From: Nitrospina sp.
GTDB taxonomy: Bacteria > Nitrospinota > Nitrospinia > Nitrospinales > VA-1
Direction: 5' to 3'
DNA length: 64,000 nt
NCBI GenBank assembly: GCA_018697205.1
Contig: JABHTG010000138.1
Location: forward strand, 48,500-112,499
Every line of letters begins with the position of its first letter. Positions within the stretch are counted from its first letter, which is position 1. A model generated the notes under the pieces. That model was not told the origin of the DNA. It did not search any database and saw only the letters and a program-made list of their open reading frames with translations. Below are positions 45,920-56,370 of the stretch, piece after piece. A program made the position numbers and the translations under genes.

Positions 45920-46016
45920 GAGCGCGCACTATGCATTTCTAATGCATAACAATCTCACCATGATACGTGGTGTCTCATATTGACGAGTCATTTTGAGATG
46001 TTGTGTGTGAACGCTC
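45920..46016. other. Branched inverted-repeat segment upstream of the TPR gene
   Basis: The outer stem pairs GAGCG with CGCTC and, after an AA bulge, CGCAC with GTGTG. Inside are the perfect hairpin TATGCATT-TCT-AATGCATA (45930-45948) and a second arm pairing ACA and ATCTCA with TGAGAT and TGT, which itself contains CACCA/TGGTG. As RNA it would form a three-way junction of 97 bases. As DNA, the palindromes lie about 100-130 bases upstream of the sigma-54 start, where activator sites are expected. I cannot decide between the two readings. Confidence 0.5.
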
Positions 46017-46101
46017 TTAGTTTATTTATCGACAATTCTATAAAAATAATTAGGAAAGTAGTAGGAAAGTGGACGGTAATTTGTTGTTTTTTTTGGTTAA
46101 T

Positions 46102-48120
46102 CTAATTTTCCTTATCATGACAGCGCATAAAAGACGCTCCTGAGTAAAGAGGTTCCGGGTAATTCGTTTTACACTCACGTCTTAAGGCAGAATTTTTAGC
46201 TTCATCATGAAAAATTGGGCATCGGGGATGAAAGTGGCAACCGGTAGGGGGGGTTATAGGTGAAGGGACATCACCCTTTATTACTTCTAAATTTTTTCGA
46301 ACTTCAATATCCGGAATAGCTGCTAATAAAGACTTTGTATATGGGTGTTTTGGGTTTTGAAATATTTCTAGAGTCGACCCATACTCTACAATTTTACCGA
46401 GATACATTATGGCAATTTTGTCTGCCATGTACCTTACAACGCTTAAGTTGTGGGTTATAAATAAGTAGGTTAAATTTCGTTTTGCCTGTAATTCTTTAAA
46501 AAGGTTAAGAACTTGGGCTTGAACAGAAACATCTAAAGCACTTGTTGGTTCATCTAGAACTAGAAAACTTGGTTCAAGAATTAAAGCTCGGGCAATCGCA
46601 ATACGTTGTCTTTGCCCACCAGAAAATTCATGTGGATATCTATCTAGTACAGAGTTAGGTAACCCTACCTCGTTTAAAACATATGCTATTCTTTTCTTTA
46701 ATTCAGACTCATTTATATCTTTATAATGTTCTTCTAGACCTTCACCAATTATTTTTTCGACTGTCATCCGTGGCGATAACGAACCCATCGGATCTTGAAA
46801 TACAATTTGTATTTGTTTTCTTATATTTTTTAATTCAGTAGTATTTAATTTCATTATATCTAAACCATTGAATAATACTTCTCCTTTAGCCTCCTTTGTA
46901 AGTCTTAAAATAGATTCTCCAAGAGTGGTTTTCCCACACCCTGATTCTCCAACCAGAGCTAGGGTTGACCCTTTTTGTACCTCAATATTTATATTATCAA
47001 CGGCTTTAACATGGTTAGCTATACGTAAAAAAACTCCTTTTCGAAGAGGAAACCACGTGCGTAGTGACTTAATGGATAAAATGGATTCTTCTTGTATTAT
47101 TTTCTTTGGTAATTTAATACGATTTTGATTGGTGAAATTTTTTGTTAGATTTCCGTCTTTATATAGATGACAAAATGCAAAATGATTTTGCTCAATATTG
47201 TATTGAGGACCATCATTTTTTTTACATATATCCATTACTTGGGAACAACGTTCTGCAAAAAGGCATCCCTCGCCATATTCAGTAGCACCAGGAACCATTC
47301 CAGGGATAGCATTCAAAAGAAAACCCATATCATTAGCTTTTGGAATGGAATTCATTAAGTGTCGTGTATAAGGATGAGCCATATTTTTTAAAATATTATC
47401 ACGAGGTCCTTTTTCTGCAATTCGGCCTGCGTACATAATGCAAATATCGTCAGCTATCTGATTTACAATTCCCATATCATGAGTAATAAGTAATATAGAC
47501 ATCCCTGTTTCTTTTTGAAGATCTGATATTAGTTTAAGAACCTGTGCTTGGATTGTAACATCTAGTGCTGTGGTTGGTTCATCTGCAATGAGTAATTTGG
47601 GTTTGCAGGCTAATGCCATAGCTATCATTACACGTTGTTTCATTCCGCCAGAAAGTTCGTGAGGGAAACAGTCAACTCGTTTATGAGGATCTGGAATTCC
47701 TACTTGATCTAATAATTCTATTGCAAGTTTACGAGCTGGAACTTTAGCTATTTTTCTATGTTGGGAAAGAGGTTCTTCTAATTGATTGCCTATACGATAA
47801 AGTGGGTTTAGTGATGTCATTGGTTCTTGAAATATCATAGAAATATCATTTCCGCGAATAGATTGCATTTCAAGTTCAGTGAGATTTGATAGATTTTTTT
47901 TATCAAAATTAATTTGACCGGAAGGGTGAAATCCATTACTAGCAATGAGTCTAATTATTGAAAATCCAGTTTGTGTTTTTCCACAACCTGATTCACCAAC
48001 AATAGCAAGAGTTTTTCCTTCTTCTATGTTAAAGGATATGCCGTCAACAGCACGTGCAACTTTATCCAAGCCAACGTTAAAATAAGTTTTAAGGTTTTTG
48101 ACTTCGAGTAATGTTGACAC
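46102..48120 (-). CDS. yejF: Peptide ABC transporter, double ATPase subunit (YejF type)
   Basis: Two full ABC ATPase halves are fused, each with Walker A GESGCGKT, signature LSGGMKQR or FSGGQRQR and Walker B ([23 protein letters not shown]). Each half ends with the Cys-rich oligopeptide-type tail ([15 protein letters not shown] and [11 protein letters not shown]) that in Opp/Dpp ATPases can hold an iron-sulfur cluster. At 672 aa it is longer than E. coli YejF by the extra tail. The GTG start follows the YejE stop with no gap. It powers import of peptides through YejB/YejE. Confidence 0.93.
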   Translation of the reverse strand: MSTLLEVKNLKTYFNVGLDKVARAVDGISFNIEEGKTLAIVGESGCGKTQTGFSIIRLIASNGFHPSGQINFDKKNLSNLTELEMQSIRGNDISMIFQEPMTSLNPLYRIGNQLEEPLSQHRKIAKVPARKLAIELLDQVGIPDPHKRVDCFPHELSGGMKQRVMIAMALACKPKLLIADEPTTALDVTIQAQVLKLISDLQKETGMSILLITHDMGIVNQIADDICIMYAGRIAEKGPRDNILKNMAHPYTRHLMNSIPKANDMGFLLNAIPGMVPGATEYGEGCLFAERCSQVMDICKKNDGPQYNIEQNHFAFCHLYKDGNLTKNFTNQNRIKLPKKIIQEESILSIKSLRTWFPLRKGVFLRIANHVKAVDNINIEVQKGSTLALVGESGCGKTTLGESILRLTKEAKGEVLFNGLDIMKLNTTELKNIRKQIQIVFQDPMGSLSPRMTVEKIIGEGLEEHYKDINESELKKRIAYVLNEVGLPNSVLDRYPHEFSGGQRQRIAIARALILEPSFLVLDEPTSALDVSVQAQVLNLFKELQAKRNLTYLFITHNLSVVRYMADKIAIMYLGKIVEYGSTLEIFQNPKHPYTKSLLAAIPDIEVRKNLEVIKGDVPSPITPPTGCHFHPRCPIFHDEAKNSALRRECKTNYPEPLYSGASFMRCHDKEN

Positions 48121-49389
48121 TTAATTATTCCTTTTTGGGTCAAATGCGTTACGTATTCCCTCGCCTACAAAAGTTAGCATTGTCAACGTTGCAGTAAGAG
48201 TTATGAATGTTGGAAGTAAAATCCATATTGCCTGAAGGTTAGTTTTCCCTTGAGCTAATAATTCTCCTATACTTGGAGCAGGACTCGGAACACCTAAATT
48301 AAGAAAATCTAGACTTACCAGAGCAAGAATTCCAGCTGTAACTTCAAATGGGAAAAAAGTTATAACTGGAGTTAAAGCATTTGGTAAAATATGCTTACGC
48401 ATAATTCTGAAATTTGAGACGCCCATTGCCTTTGCAGACTTTACATATTCAAAATTTCGAATTTTTAAAAATTCAGCTCGTATATAGGCAGCTATTCCCA
48501 TCCATGCAGTTAAATTTAGGATTAAAAATAGTAGCAGAGCCGATGGAACTAAAAATGAGCTTAAAATAATTAGAATATATAATCTTGGTATTGAACCCCA
48601 TATTTCTGTCAACCTCTGTCCTATCAGGTCTATCCAACCTCCAAAGTATCCTTGTACCCCTCCTAAAAAGCATCCAATAATAGTACCTGCAATAGCAATA
48701 GAAATTCCAAATATCATTGATATACGAAGTCCATAGATCAATCTTGCTAGAACATCACGTCCTCTATCATCTGTTCCAAGGTAGTGTCCGTCGATCCAAG
48801 ATGATTTTGTAACTAGACCAGTTTCTTTATCAATTATTTTATAAGGTGCGGCAAGAACGACGTTTCTCGTTTTACTTTCTGTAGGTATATACATATAGTC
48901 ATAACGAATAGGTGGCCACAATATCCAATAATCAAGCGGTGTTTTTGAAGTTTTATGAATAGAAATATTTTTTTTTGGTGAAATTGGACTTTCATTAAAC
49001 TCTTCTTCAAAATCATCTATTTCAATCGAAAAACTTGGTTCCTCTTCTTCAAAATCATCCAGATTAATATTAAAGGTTGATGGTTTGTTCTTAACAATTG
49101 AATTAGAATATGACTTATCTTGTATTCCATCGAGAAGATTTTTGAAATTTTTTGAAAGGTAATCAGGTTCGCTTAAAAGAGTTCCTCCAAAATCTTTTTC
49201 ACTATAAGTGAATAATACTGGAACAAATACTTTTCCTTCAACGATAAGTATAATAGGACGAGTGTTACATAAGAATTCTGCTGGACTTGTTAGTGTGAAA
49301 ATGGTGAGGAGAAGAATAAAGCTAATAAAAGCTCTTCTGTCTCGTTTAAACTTATCCCATTTAAGTCTAAAGTCTTTGGTGATTTTCAT
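48121..49389 (-). CDS. yejE: Peptide ABC transporter permease (YejE type) with acidic loop
   Basis: One N-terminal helix (about 22-40) is followed by a large periplasmic loop (about 45-210) and then five helices with the permease signature (AAYIRAEFLKIRNFEYVKSAKAMG). GTDDRGRDVLARLIYGLRIS precedes the first core helix, as in YejE. At 422 aa it is longer than typical YejE. The excess is the loop, which carries a duplicated acidic motif LDDFEEEEPSF...IDDFEEEF. It forms a heterodimer with YejB in the inner membrane. Confidence 0.92.
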   Translation of the reverse strand: MKITKDFRLKWDKFKRDRRAFISFILLLTIFTLTSPAEFLCNTRPIILIVEGKVFVPVLFTYSEKDFGGTLLSEPDYLSKNFKNLLDGIQDKSYSNSIVKNKPSTFNINLDDFEEEEPSFSIEIDDFEEEFNESPISPKKNISIHKTSKTPLDYWILWPPIRYDYMYIPTESKTRNVVLAAPYKIIDKETGLVTKSSWIDGHYLGTDDRGRDVLARLIYGLRISMIFGISIAIAGTIIGCFLGGVQGYFGGWIDLIGQRLTEIWGSIPRLYILIILSSFLVPSALLLFLILNLTAWMGIAAYIRAEFLKIRNFEYVKSAKAMGVSNFRIMRKHILPNALTPVITFFPFEVTAGILALVSLDFLNLGVPSPAPSIGELLAQGKTNLQAIWILLPTFITLTATLTMLTFVGEGIRNAFDPKRNN

Positions 49390-49400
49390 TTTTAATTATA

Positions 49401-50540
49401 TTAACCTTGAGATTCATCAAAAGAAATGCGTCGGTCTATTAGGACATATGTCATATCAGTTAGTAATTGACCGATAAGTCCCATCAACGAAAATATAAAA
49501 AGTGTTCCTAAAACTATTGGGTAGTCTCTTTGTATAACTGCTTGATATGAAAGTAGACCTAAACCATCAAGAGTAAATATTTGTTCAATTAAAAGAGAGC
49601 CAGCAAAAAACATAGCTAAAAATGCTGTAGGAAAACCAGTTACAAGTGGTATGAGTGCATTTTTAAGAATATGTTTGAATAAAACAATTTTTTCAGGCAA
49701 CCCTTTTGCTCTTGCAGTAAGTACATATTGTTTTTGTGTTTCTTCAAGGATGGCATTTTTTGTTAACATTGTGAGCGTTGCAAAACCACCTAATACAAAG
49801 CAAAATAAAGGAGCAGCTAAGTGATGAAGATAGTCACCTAATTTTTCTATCATTGACCAGTCTTCATACCCTGGTGTTCCTGCAGAAGTTAACCCAGATA
49901 ACGGAATAAGATGAATAATTGCTCCATCACCTGGGCCTAGGAATACGATAACAAATATACCCATTACAAACCCAGGGATACTGTATCCAACGAGCACAAT
50001 GAGGCTAGTTACCGTGTCATATTCTGTTTCATGTCTCACTGCTTTAGAAATTCCAAGGATAATACAAATAATATAAGTGAGAAAAAAACTTGTTACGCCT
50101 AATGAAGCTGACACAGGTAATTTTTCTTTAATTAGGTCTAATACAGATTTATTTCTATAAAAAGAGTCCCCAAATTTTAAAACTAGAAATCCTTCCCAAT
50201 TAGCTCTTTTAAAAAACTGGGCAGCAAATGATCCTTCTGAATATTTTGGGGAATACCATAAAAATGTTCTGATATAGCGTTCCCATAAAGGGCGATCAAG
50301 ATTATATATTTTTTTGAGCTGTTGCAAATTCGTATCGTCAATATCTGATTGTTTTATCGAAGACATCTTTTGCGCACCTCCTCCAGCCTCAGATATTGTT
50401 GCGGAATGACCTCTTAGTTGAGACTTCATTTGATCAATAGGACCACCCGGAACAAACTGGATAATCAAAAATGTAATCGTTACAATTCCAATAAGAGTTG
50501 GAAACATTAAAAGAAATCGCCGTATTATGTAAGATGTCAT
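49401..50540 (-). CDS. yejB: Peptide ABC transporter permease (YejB type)
   Basis: The protein opens MTSYIIRRFLLMFPTLIGIVTITFLIIQFVPGGP, the usual DppB/YejB start, and has six helices with the EAA motif LTARAKGLPEKIVLFKHILKNALIP. The periplasmic loop after helix 1 is long (about 35-130), including QLKKIYNLDRPLWERY. At 379 aa it matches the YejB class. The gap of 11 bases to each neighbour puts it in the yejABEF operon. Confidence 0.94.
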   Translation of the reverse strand: MTSYIIRRFLLMFPTLIGIVTITFLIIQFVPGGPIDQMKSQLRGHSATISEAGGGAQKMSSIKQSDIDDTNLQQLKKIYNLDRPLWERYIRTFLWYSPKYSEGSFAAQFFKRANWEGFLVLKFGDSFYRNKSVLDLIKEKLPVSASLGVTSFFLTYIICIILGISKAVRHETEYDTVTSLIVLVGYSIPGFVMGIFVIVFLGPGDGAIIHLIPLSGLTSAGTPGYEDWSMIEKLGDYLHHLAAPLFCFVLGGFATLTMLTKNAILEETQKQYVLTARAKGLPEKIVLFKHILKNALIPLVTGFPTAFLAMFFAGSLLIEQIFTLDGLGLLSYQAVIQRDYPIVLGTLFIFSLMGLIGQLLTDMTYVLIDRRISFDESQG

Positions 50541-50551
50541 TGGGGAAAATA

Positions 50552-52450
50552 CTATAGAGAGGAACCAGAAGCTCGTGCCTTTTTTAAGGCTATTGCTTTG
50601 TTTTTATCAAACCACCACCATTCGAGTATATTATTTAATATAATTGATTGAGACGCATTGATTTTTGGGTGCGAAAACTTATTCCAATAAACAATGCGAT
50701 CATAAGGGATATACCAATTAGGCACTATATAAAATTGGTGGGTAAGAATTCTATCCATAGCCTGTATTGAGTCGATTAATTTTTTACGCGACTTAGCTTC
50801 AACTATGGTATTGATCAACTCGTCGATTGCTGGATTCTTTATTCCCATATAATTTCGGGAACCTAATGTGCTTTCAGCTTCACTGCTCCACATGGACCGC
50901 TGTTCATTTCCAGGTGAGCGGCTTTGTGGATAATTTGCAACGACCATATCAAAATTAAAATTTCTTAAAACTTCTTCGTATTTGGCAATTTGTACTACTT
51001 TAATATCTAGTTTTACACCAATTTTTTTTAGATTATTTTTGTAGGGTTCTACAATACGCTGGAATAGGGGGGAGTTGAGAACCAATTTTATAACCATTTG
51101 TTTACCCATCTTACTGCGTATACCATTGGCTCCCATTCCCCAACCAGCTGAGTCCAATAAAGTATTCGCTATTAGAATATTGTTTTCTAGAGACTGTCCT
51201 TGTCCTGGAGCTCCTACGGGTTTAGTCAATGTAGTTTTGGGTACATTGGCGGATCCATATTTTTTTCTTAATTTTTCTAAGATAGATCTCGTTTCGTTAT
51301 TTGGTAATCCTTTTGGTTTCATTTCTGGGTTATTATCGAAATAACATTCGTTACGAGTATATTGTCCGTAGAAAAGATTTTTATTACTCCATTCAAAGTC
51401 AAAAACCATTGCAACTGCTGCTCGAACCTTTCTTGTTGAGAAAATTTCGTTGCGCTGATTCATTACAAACCCTTGCATTCCAGCGACTCTAGTGTGAGGG
51501 AATGTGCCTCTTTTATAATAATTTTTTTTGACAAAGTCGCCCTTAAAGTCCAAGGCCCAATCACGTGAGCTATTTACCATATGTGCATCAAAATCACCGC
51601 CCTTAAAACCTTCTCGCATTGCAACGGGATCTAAATATATTCTCCACGTGACCTCATCAAAATTATATCGTCCTTTATTAATTCCAAGTTTTTCGCCCCA
51701 CCAGTTCTTATTTTTTTCGAAGGTTATATGTTTACCAAATTCAAAGCTTTTTATTTTGTAGGGACCACTTCCCACAGCTATTTCATCAAAGTCTGACCCA
51801 AATGATTTATTCTTTACTCCGTATATATGTTTAGGGAATATAGTCATTTGACCTGTGATCAGAGGGAGTTCTTGATTATAAATAGAGAATGTATATTTTA
51901 CTTTGTGAGAGCTAATTTTTTTTATTGCTTTAATATCTTTAAAATACTGTTTTGAAATAGGGTGGTATTCTGGATCTTTTAGCAAGTCGAAGGAAAAAAC
52001 AAAATCATCAGCTGTGACTGGGTGACCATCAGAAAATTTTGCATATTTATTTATGTGGTAGACCATAGTCATTCGGTCATCAGCCAATTCAACCTTTTCT
52101 ACTAAATTGCCATATTGGGAAAAGGGCTCGAAATCATCTGCAGAACTATCCATGGGAGTTTGAAAAATTAAATTAGCTATCCCAGGCGCTGGTACTCCTT
52201 TTAGTGATGCTGGATTTAACTTAGTGAAGGCTCCAAAATCTGCTAATACTAAATGTCCTCCTTTCGAAGCTTTTGGGTTACTATATTCATAAGGCTGCCC
52301 AAGTTTATATTTTAGGTGCTTGGGCCCGTAAAGTGATAAACCGTTCAAAGTGTTAGCAAAAACGTTATTAAAAAATAAACAAACGAATGCAATTGATAAA
52401 ATAGGGAACATCAATTGTTTCAGAGAATCAGTTTTAATTTTTTTATTCAT
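50552..52450 (-). CDS. yejA: Peptide-binding periplasmic protein (YejA type)
   Basis: A signal peptide (ending near NNVFA) precedes a family 5 solute-binding domain: GLSLYGPKHLKYKLGQPYEYSNP and KGGHLVLADFGAFTKLNP at the start, SDGHPVTADDFVFSFDLLKDP, VGSGPYKIKSFEFGKHITFEKN and NNILEWWWFDK at the end. I start at the ATG at 52450. The track starts two codons earlier at a TTG. It delivers peptides to the YejBEF transporter, as shown for E. coli YejA with microcin C. The whole operon runs on the minus strand. Confidence 0.93.
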   Translation of the reverse strand: MNKKIKTDSLKQLMFPILSIAFVCLFFNNVFANTLNGLSLYGPKHLKYKLGQPYEYSNPKASKGGHLVLADFGAFTKLNPASLKGVPAPGIANLIFQTPMDSSADDFEPFSQYGNLVEKVELADDRMTMVYHINKYAKFSDGHPVTADDFVFSFDLLKDPEYHPISKQYFKDIKAIKKISSHKVKYTFSIYNQELPLITGQMTIFPKHIYGVKNKSFGSDFDEIAVGSGPYKIKSFEFGKHITFEKNKNWWGEKLGINKGRYNFDEVTWRIYLDPVAMREGFKGGDFDAHMVNSSRDWALDFKGDFVKKNYYKRGTFPHTRVAGMQGFVMNQRNEIFSTRKVRAAVAMVFDFEWSNKNLFYGQYTRNECYFDNNPEMKPKGLPNNETRSILEKLRKKYGSANVPKTTLTKPVGAPGQGQSLENNILIANTLLDSAGWGMGANGIRSKMGKQMVIKLVLNSPLFQRIVEPYKNNLKKIGVKLDIKVVQIAKYEEVLRNFNFDMVVANYPQSRSPGNEQRSMWSSEAESTLGSRNYMGIKNPAIDELINTIVEAKSRKKLIDSIQAMDRILTHQFYIVPNWYIPYDRIVYWNKFSHPKINASQSIILNNILEWWWFDKNKAIALKKARASGSSL

Positions 52451-52666
52451 ATACAATTATTTTATCATTCTCTCGATTAAATTAGAATTTATTTAACGTG
52501 AAAGTGTCTTCTTACTACTTTAAGATTCTTTGGGTTTTAATAACATAGAGATTTCTTTACTTTTCAATAACCTTACTTGTTAACAATTGTAAACTCTGAT
52601 AACCTCGCACGTCTATCGGATTATTATTTTTAATTTTAAATTGGTTTTTTTTTTGCCTTTTCAAGC

Positions 52667-53827
52667 ATGAGTAATTTAAATAGATCATCACGAAAAATAC
52701 ATATAGGCTCATTGATTATTGGTGGGGATTCTCCAGTTGCAGTTCAGAGCATGGCTGCAACCCAAACCCAGAATTTAGATGAAACTGCTCGCCAAATTGA
52801 AATTTTAGAAGAGGCTGGAGCAGATATTATACGGATTGCAGTAGATAATGAAGCGGATGTTGTTGCTCTTGAAACTCTTCGTAAAAAATTTCCAAAGCCA
52901 ATTTTTTCTGTTGACCTCCAAGAAAACTATAGGTTAGCACCTAAGGTTGCACCTTTAGTTAATAAAATTCGATACAACCCAGGACATTTGTATCATTTGG
53001 ATAAAAACAAGTCGATCTTAGAAAAAGTACAGTTCATTGTAGAGGCAGCTAATTCTTTTAACTGTGCAATTCGTATAGGTGTTAATTGTGGGTCTATAGA
53101 CCCTGAATATAAAGAAAAGTTTATAGAAGATCAGATTGAGGGTATGGTTCGTTGCGCTGTAGATCACTGTAAAATATTAGATGATTTAAGTTTTACGAAT
53201 TATTGTGTTTCACTTAAAGATTCTGATTTTGATAAGGTTATTGATGCAAACCGTCGATTTGCCAAAGAACGGCCTGATGTACCGTTGCATCTTGGAGTGA
53301 CAGAAGCAGGATTGCCACCAGAGGGTGTTATTAAGACAAGAATTGCATTTGAGCAACTTATATCTGCTGGAATTGGTGACACCATTCGAGTCTCTCTAAC
53401 CTTACCGAATGAACAGAAAGGACAAGAGATTTCTGTTGGTCGTGGAATTCTTAAGGATATTGAACAAGGAAGGTTTAGGTCAGTCCCTAAGAACTTTCTT
53501 GATGGTATTAATATTATTGCTTGCCCGAGTTGTTCGCGTGTTGAAAATGATAAGTTTGTAGATTTGGCTCAGGAAGTACGTGAAATAACCAAGTATGCAG
53601 AATCACATAAAATTACTATAGCTGTTATGGGATGTAGAGTAAATGGACCAGGGGAAACTGATGATGCAGACCTTGGTCTTTGGTGTGGTCCTTCTAAGGT
53701 AAATTTAAAAAAAGGTACAGAAGCCTTGGGTGCTTATTCATATGATGATATTTTAAGCCGACTAAAAATTGAGCTTGATCTTATTATTTCTGCTAGAAAT
53801 TCCCAAGAAAGATCCGTTAGAGAGTAG
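52667..53827 (+). CDS. ispG: 4-hydroxy-3-methylbut-2-enyl diphosphate synthase (IspG/GcpE)
   Basis: The TIM-barrel start has [22 protein letters not shown]. The C-terminal iron-sulfur domain has cysteines in [15 protein letters not shown] and [17 protein letters not shown]. The length of 386 aa is that of the bacterial two-domain form. It makes HMBPP in the MEP isoprenoid pathway using a [4Fe-4S] cluster. It is divergent from yejA, with a 216-base spacer containing a perfect TTGTTAACAA palindrome. Confidence 0.96.
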   Translation: MSNLNRSSRKIHIGSLIIGGDSPVAVQSMAATQTQNLDETARQIEILEEAGADIIRIAVDNEADVVALETLRKKFPKPIFSVDLQENYRLAPKVAPLVNKIRYNPGHLYHLDKNKSILEKVQFIVEAANSFNCAIRIGVNCGSIDPEYKEKFIEDQIEGMVRCAVDHCKILDDLSFTNYCVSLKDSDFDKVIDANRRFAKERPDVPLHLGVTEAGLPPEGVIKTRIAFEQLISAGIGDTIRVSLTLPNEQKGQEISVGRGILKDIEQGRFRSVPKNFLDGINIIACPSCSRVENDKFVDLAQEVREITKYAESHKITIAVMGCRVNGPGETDDADLGLWCGPSKVNLKKGTEALGAYSYDDILSRLKIELDLIISARNSQERSVRE

Positions 53828-53898
53828 ATATATTTAACCTTATTGTAGGTTTAGCTTTTATGTTGAATCGAAAATTATTTTTAATTTAGGACTTTCTC

Positions 53899-55269
53899 AT
53901 GAAACTCGATGTAAAAGAATTAGAATCGCTAAAACGAAAACTAGATATTACGATTCCAGAAGATGTTGTGACTGAGAGAATCAATAATGCATATAAGGAT
54001 CTAAATCGTCAGATGAAAATGCCTGGGTTTAGGCCTGGAAAGATTCCTCGTAATATTCTCGAAAAACAGGTTCCAGTACAATCTTTTACAAATATGTTTC
54101 AGGAGTTATTACAAGAATATTACGAAAAAGCTCTCCGTCAAAGTGGAATTGTCCCTGTTGGGGCTCCAGAAATTGATAATTCTGATTTTCAAGATGTGAA
54201 AATAAACAATCCTTTAAAGTTCTCGGTTACGTTGGATATTAAACCAGAAGTTAAAGTAAAGAATTATAAAGGTCTTAAAATAAATAAAGTTGAGATAAAT
54301 ATTCCCGATGAAGAAGTCCAAGCTGCAATTAATAGTATTTTAGAACAGTACGGTAGTTTTGAACATCATGAAGACGGCCATAAGGCTGAGAAAGGTGATT
54401 ATCTAACAGTAGACTTTGATGGTTTCTTTGATGGACAACCTCTTGAAAATGGAAGTGCTAATGATATGACTATCAAGATTGGTGATAACAAGATGATCAA
54501 AGGTTTTGAGGATGAACTTGTAGGCCATAAACTGGGAGAAGAGTTTAAAGCCAAGGCTATTTTGCCTTCAAACTGGAATAATAAAATGAGCCGAGTTCGT
54601 ATTCCTGTCCCAGGATCTAAGGATACATTACCAGAAGACGTGGCAACTTTTAATGTAAAAATTAAAGAAATAAAAAAAATGGAGATTCCTTTACTTACAG
54701 ATGACATTGCAGGGAAGGAAGGTTTTGATTCAATTGATAGTTTTAAAAGAGGCGTAAAAACAAAATTGCAATCAATGTATGAACAAAAAGAAGAAATGCG
54801 TATCAAAGAGGAATTATTTAATCAGTTAGTCAAAGAAAATCCCATTGAAGCGCCTGACTCTATGGTAAATAGTGAATTAAAATTTATGCTTGAAGGAATG
54901 AAATTTCAGATTGAGCAATCTGGTATGAAATTAGAAGAGTCTGGGTTTGATGAAGAGAAAGCAAAAGAAGAGTGGAGAGATAAAGCGGAAACAAACTCAA
55001 GGGGATATATATTACTGGAGAATATTGGATCTTTAGAAAATATTCATGTAAGTCAATTTGACCTTGAAGAAGAATTTAAATCACTTGCTAAACAAAGTAA
55101 ACAAAAGCCAGAGGATGTAAAAAATCGAATGATGGCTAATCCAGAAGTGATCAAACATACAAGTTCAAAAATTCTTGGTCGTAAGGTAATGGATTTTCTC
55201 TATTCAAACTGCGAATTTAACTTTGTTAAATCACTCAAAGAAAAAGATAGCAATTCCCAAAATACTTAA
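53899..55269 (+). CDS. tig: Trigger factor
   Basis: The ribosome-binding domain has the loop GFRPGKIPRNILEKQ. The FKBP-type PPIase domain (about 160-250) has AEKGDYLTVDFDGFFDGQPLE and KMIKGFEDELVGHKLGEEF. The long helical C-terminal chaperone domain follows. At 456 aa it is a little longer than average, within range. The PPIase domain carries an insertion (NWNNKMSRVRIPVPGSKD). It is the nascent-chain chaperone at the ribosome exit. AGGA precedes the ATG. No clpP or clpX follows. Confidence 0.96.
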   Translation: MKLDVKELESLKRKLDITIPEDVVTERINNAYKDLNRQMKMPGFRPGKIPRNILEKQVPVQSFTNMFQELLQEYYEKALRQSGIVPVGAPEIDNSDFQDVKINNPLKFSVTLDIKPEVKVKNYKGLKINKVEINIPDEEVQAAINSILEQYGSFEHHEDGHKAEKGDYLTVDFDGFFDGQPLENGSANDMTIKIGDNKMIKGFEDELVGHKLGEEFKAKAILPSNWNNKMSRVRIPVPGSKDTLPEDVATFNVKIKEIKKMEIPLLTDDIAGKEGFDSIDSFKRGVKTKLQSMYEQKEEMRIKEELFNQLVKENPIEAPDSMVNSELKFMLEGMKFQIEQSGMKLEESGFDEEKAKEEWRDKAETNSRGYILLENIGSLENIHVSQFDLEEEFKSLAKQSKQKPEDVKNRMMANPEVIKHTSSKILGRKVMDFLYSNCEFNFVKSLKEKDSNSQNT

Positions 55270-55309
55270 ATTTACGAACTTAACTTTTAACTGTTATTTC
55301 TAAAAAGTT

Positions 55310-55732
55310 GTGGCAAAAGTAAAATATACAAAAGTTATGAAATGTGATGACCTTGAGGTTGGTAAGTCTGCAATCATTGAGGTTGGTGATAAGGAGATAG
55401 CGCTATTTAATTACAAAGGAGATTTTTACGCTATTGATAATGTCTGTCCTCATAGGGGTGCCCCTTTAGGTGAAGGTAGAATTGAGGAAGGTATTTTAAT
55501 TTGTCCAAATCATGAATGGCGTTTCGAATTAAAGAGTGGTTGGTGTCCTCAAAACCCTGAACTTAGTACTGAAGTCTATCCAATCAAAGTTGATAATGGA
55601 AAAATTTATGTAAGATTAGAAAAGCCAAGAGTTCAGGGTGCAGCTGGAAGCGAGGCGAATACTCTACCTACAGATATAAAATTCAAAATACCAACTATTT
55701 TGAAGCCTCGTAACCCCGATGAGGAACTTTAA
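55310..55732 (+). CDS. Rieske-type [2Fe-2S] ferredoxin
   Basis: The cluster motifs are C46-P-H48-RG and C65-PNH68-EWRF, the CxH...CxxH pattern of soluble Rieske proteins such as NirD and dioxygenase ferredoxins. The fold spans about residues 3-107, and a 35-residue tail (ending LKPRNPDEEL) is extra. There is no signal or anchor, so it is cytoplasmic. The start is a GTG. It could serve a small-molecule reductase or oxygenase encoded elsewhere. No partner gene is adjacent. Confidence 0.9.
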   Translation: MAKVKYTKVMKCDDLEVGKSAIIEVGDKEIALFNYKGDFYAIDNVCPHRGAPLGEGRIEEGILICPNHEWRFELKSGWCPQNPELSTEVYPIKVDNGKIYVRLEKPRVQGAAGSEANTLPTDIKFKIPTILKPRNPDEEL

Positions 55733-55734
55733 TA

Positions 55735-55779
55735 GATTGTAATTTTTTTTTTTAGATCATTCCAAGTTAAATTACAATC
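55735..55779. terminator. Hairpin between convergent genes
   Basis: GATTGTAATTT and AAATTACAATC form a perfect 11-bp stem around a 23-base loop containing a run of T. It lies right after the Rieske stop (plus) and 29 bases before the stop of the 55808 gene (minus). This placement suggests a bidirectional terminator, although no T-run follows the stem and the stem is AT-rich. Confidence 0.45.
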
Positions 55780-55807
55780 ATAAAGATATTTTCTTAATTA
55801 ATTAAAT

Positions 55808-56245
55808 TTAGCCCGTTGCATTATCGTCTTCAATCTCAACCCATTTGGGTTCCCCATGTGCTTTATAGTTATTGGTTCCGGCAAAGGTGCCTTTGTGGTA
55901 GATATTGCATTTAAATTTTCCACCTCCAAAAGTTTCTGTTACGAATGCGACAGGTTCTTCTAAATGAATTAGTTCAGGTGTTTCATACTTTCCTATTAAT
56001 TTGAATTCCATGCCCATGCCACTTGGAAGTAAAACAAAAAATTTAAGGTTTGTCTCCGCTAAAAATTGTAGCATATCTTCGTCCATATGCTCTCGAGTGT
56101 ACGAGTGGCCATACTTTTGCCTTGCACGACGTTTCAAGTAATCTTCAAGGAGATTGAAAAACCACCAGTTTGATTCTTTTCTCGCATCGTGAAGAAATGG
56201 ATATTCGACAAACCCGTGTTTATTGATAAAGGGTTTTTTTGCCAT
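55808..56245 (-). CDS. Hypothetical protein, 145 aa
   Basis: This is a soluble protein rich in aromatic and charged residues (FINKHGFVEYPFLHDARKES, NWWFFNLLEDYLKRRAR, HLEEPVAFVTETFGGGKF). There is no signal peptide, membrane segment or recognisable motif. The composition and well-formed helix and strand alternation make it a real, probably globular protein. The start is an ATG without a clear ribosome site. It is convergent with the Rieske gene and 126 bases downstream of metK on the same strand. The function is unknown. Confidence 0.6.
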   Translation of the reverse strand: MAKKPFINKHGFVEYPFLHDARKESNWWFFNLLEDYLKRRARQKYGHSYTREHMDEDMLQFLAETNLKFFVLLPSGMGMEFKLIGKYETPELIHLEEPVAFVTETFGGGKFKCNIYHKGTFAGTNNYKAHGEPKWVEIEDDNATG

Positions 56246-56370
56246 AGAAAAGTATTTCGTGTGATTTTTTATTACTTTAAAAAAAATATGTTCATTTTTT
56301 ATTTTGATAATAATTTTTAGTGAAATATCGGGTATCTGATATTTTTATAACGCTATTTAAATTGACTGTA

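Noticed and set aside
56323-56344. AAATATC/GATATTT hairpin after metK as terminator
   Set aside because: The T-run follows on the plus strand, whereas metK runs on the minus strand, and the stem is AT-only apart from one pair.
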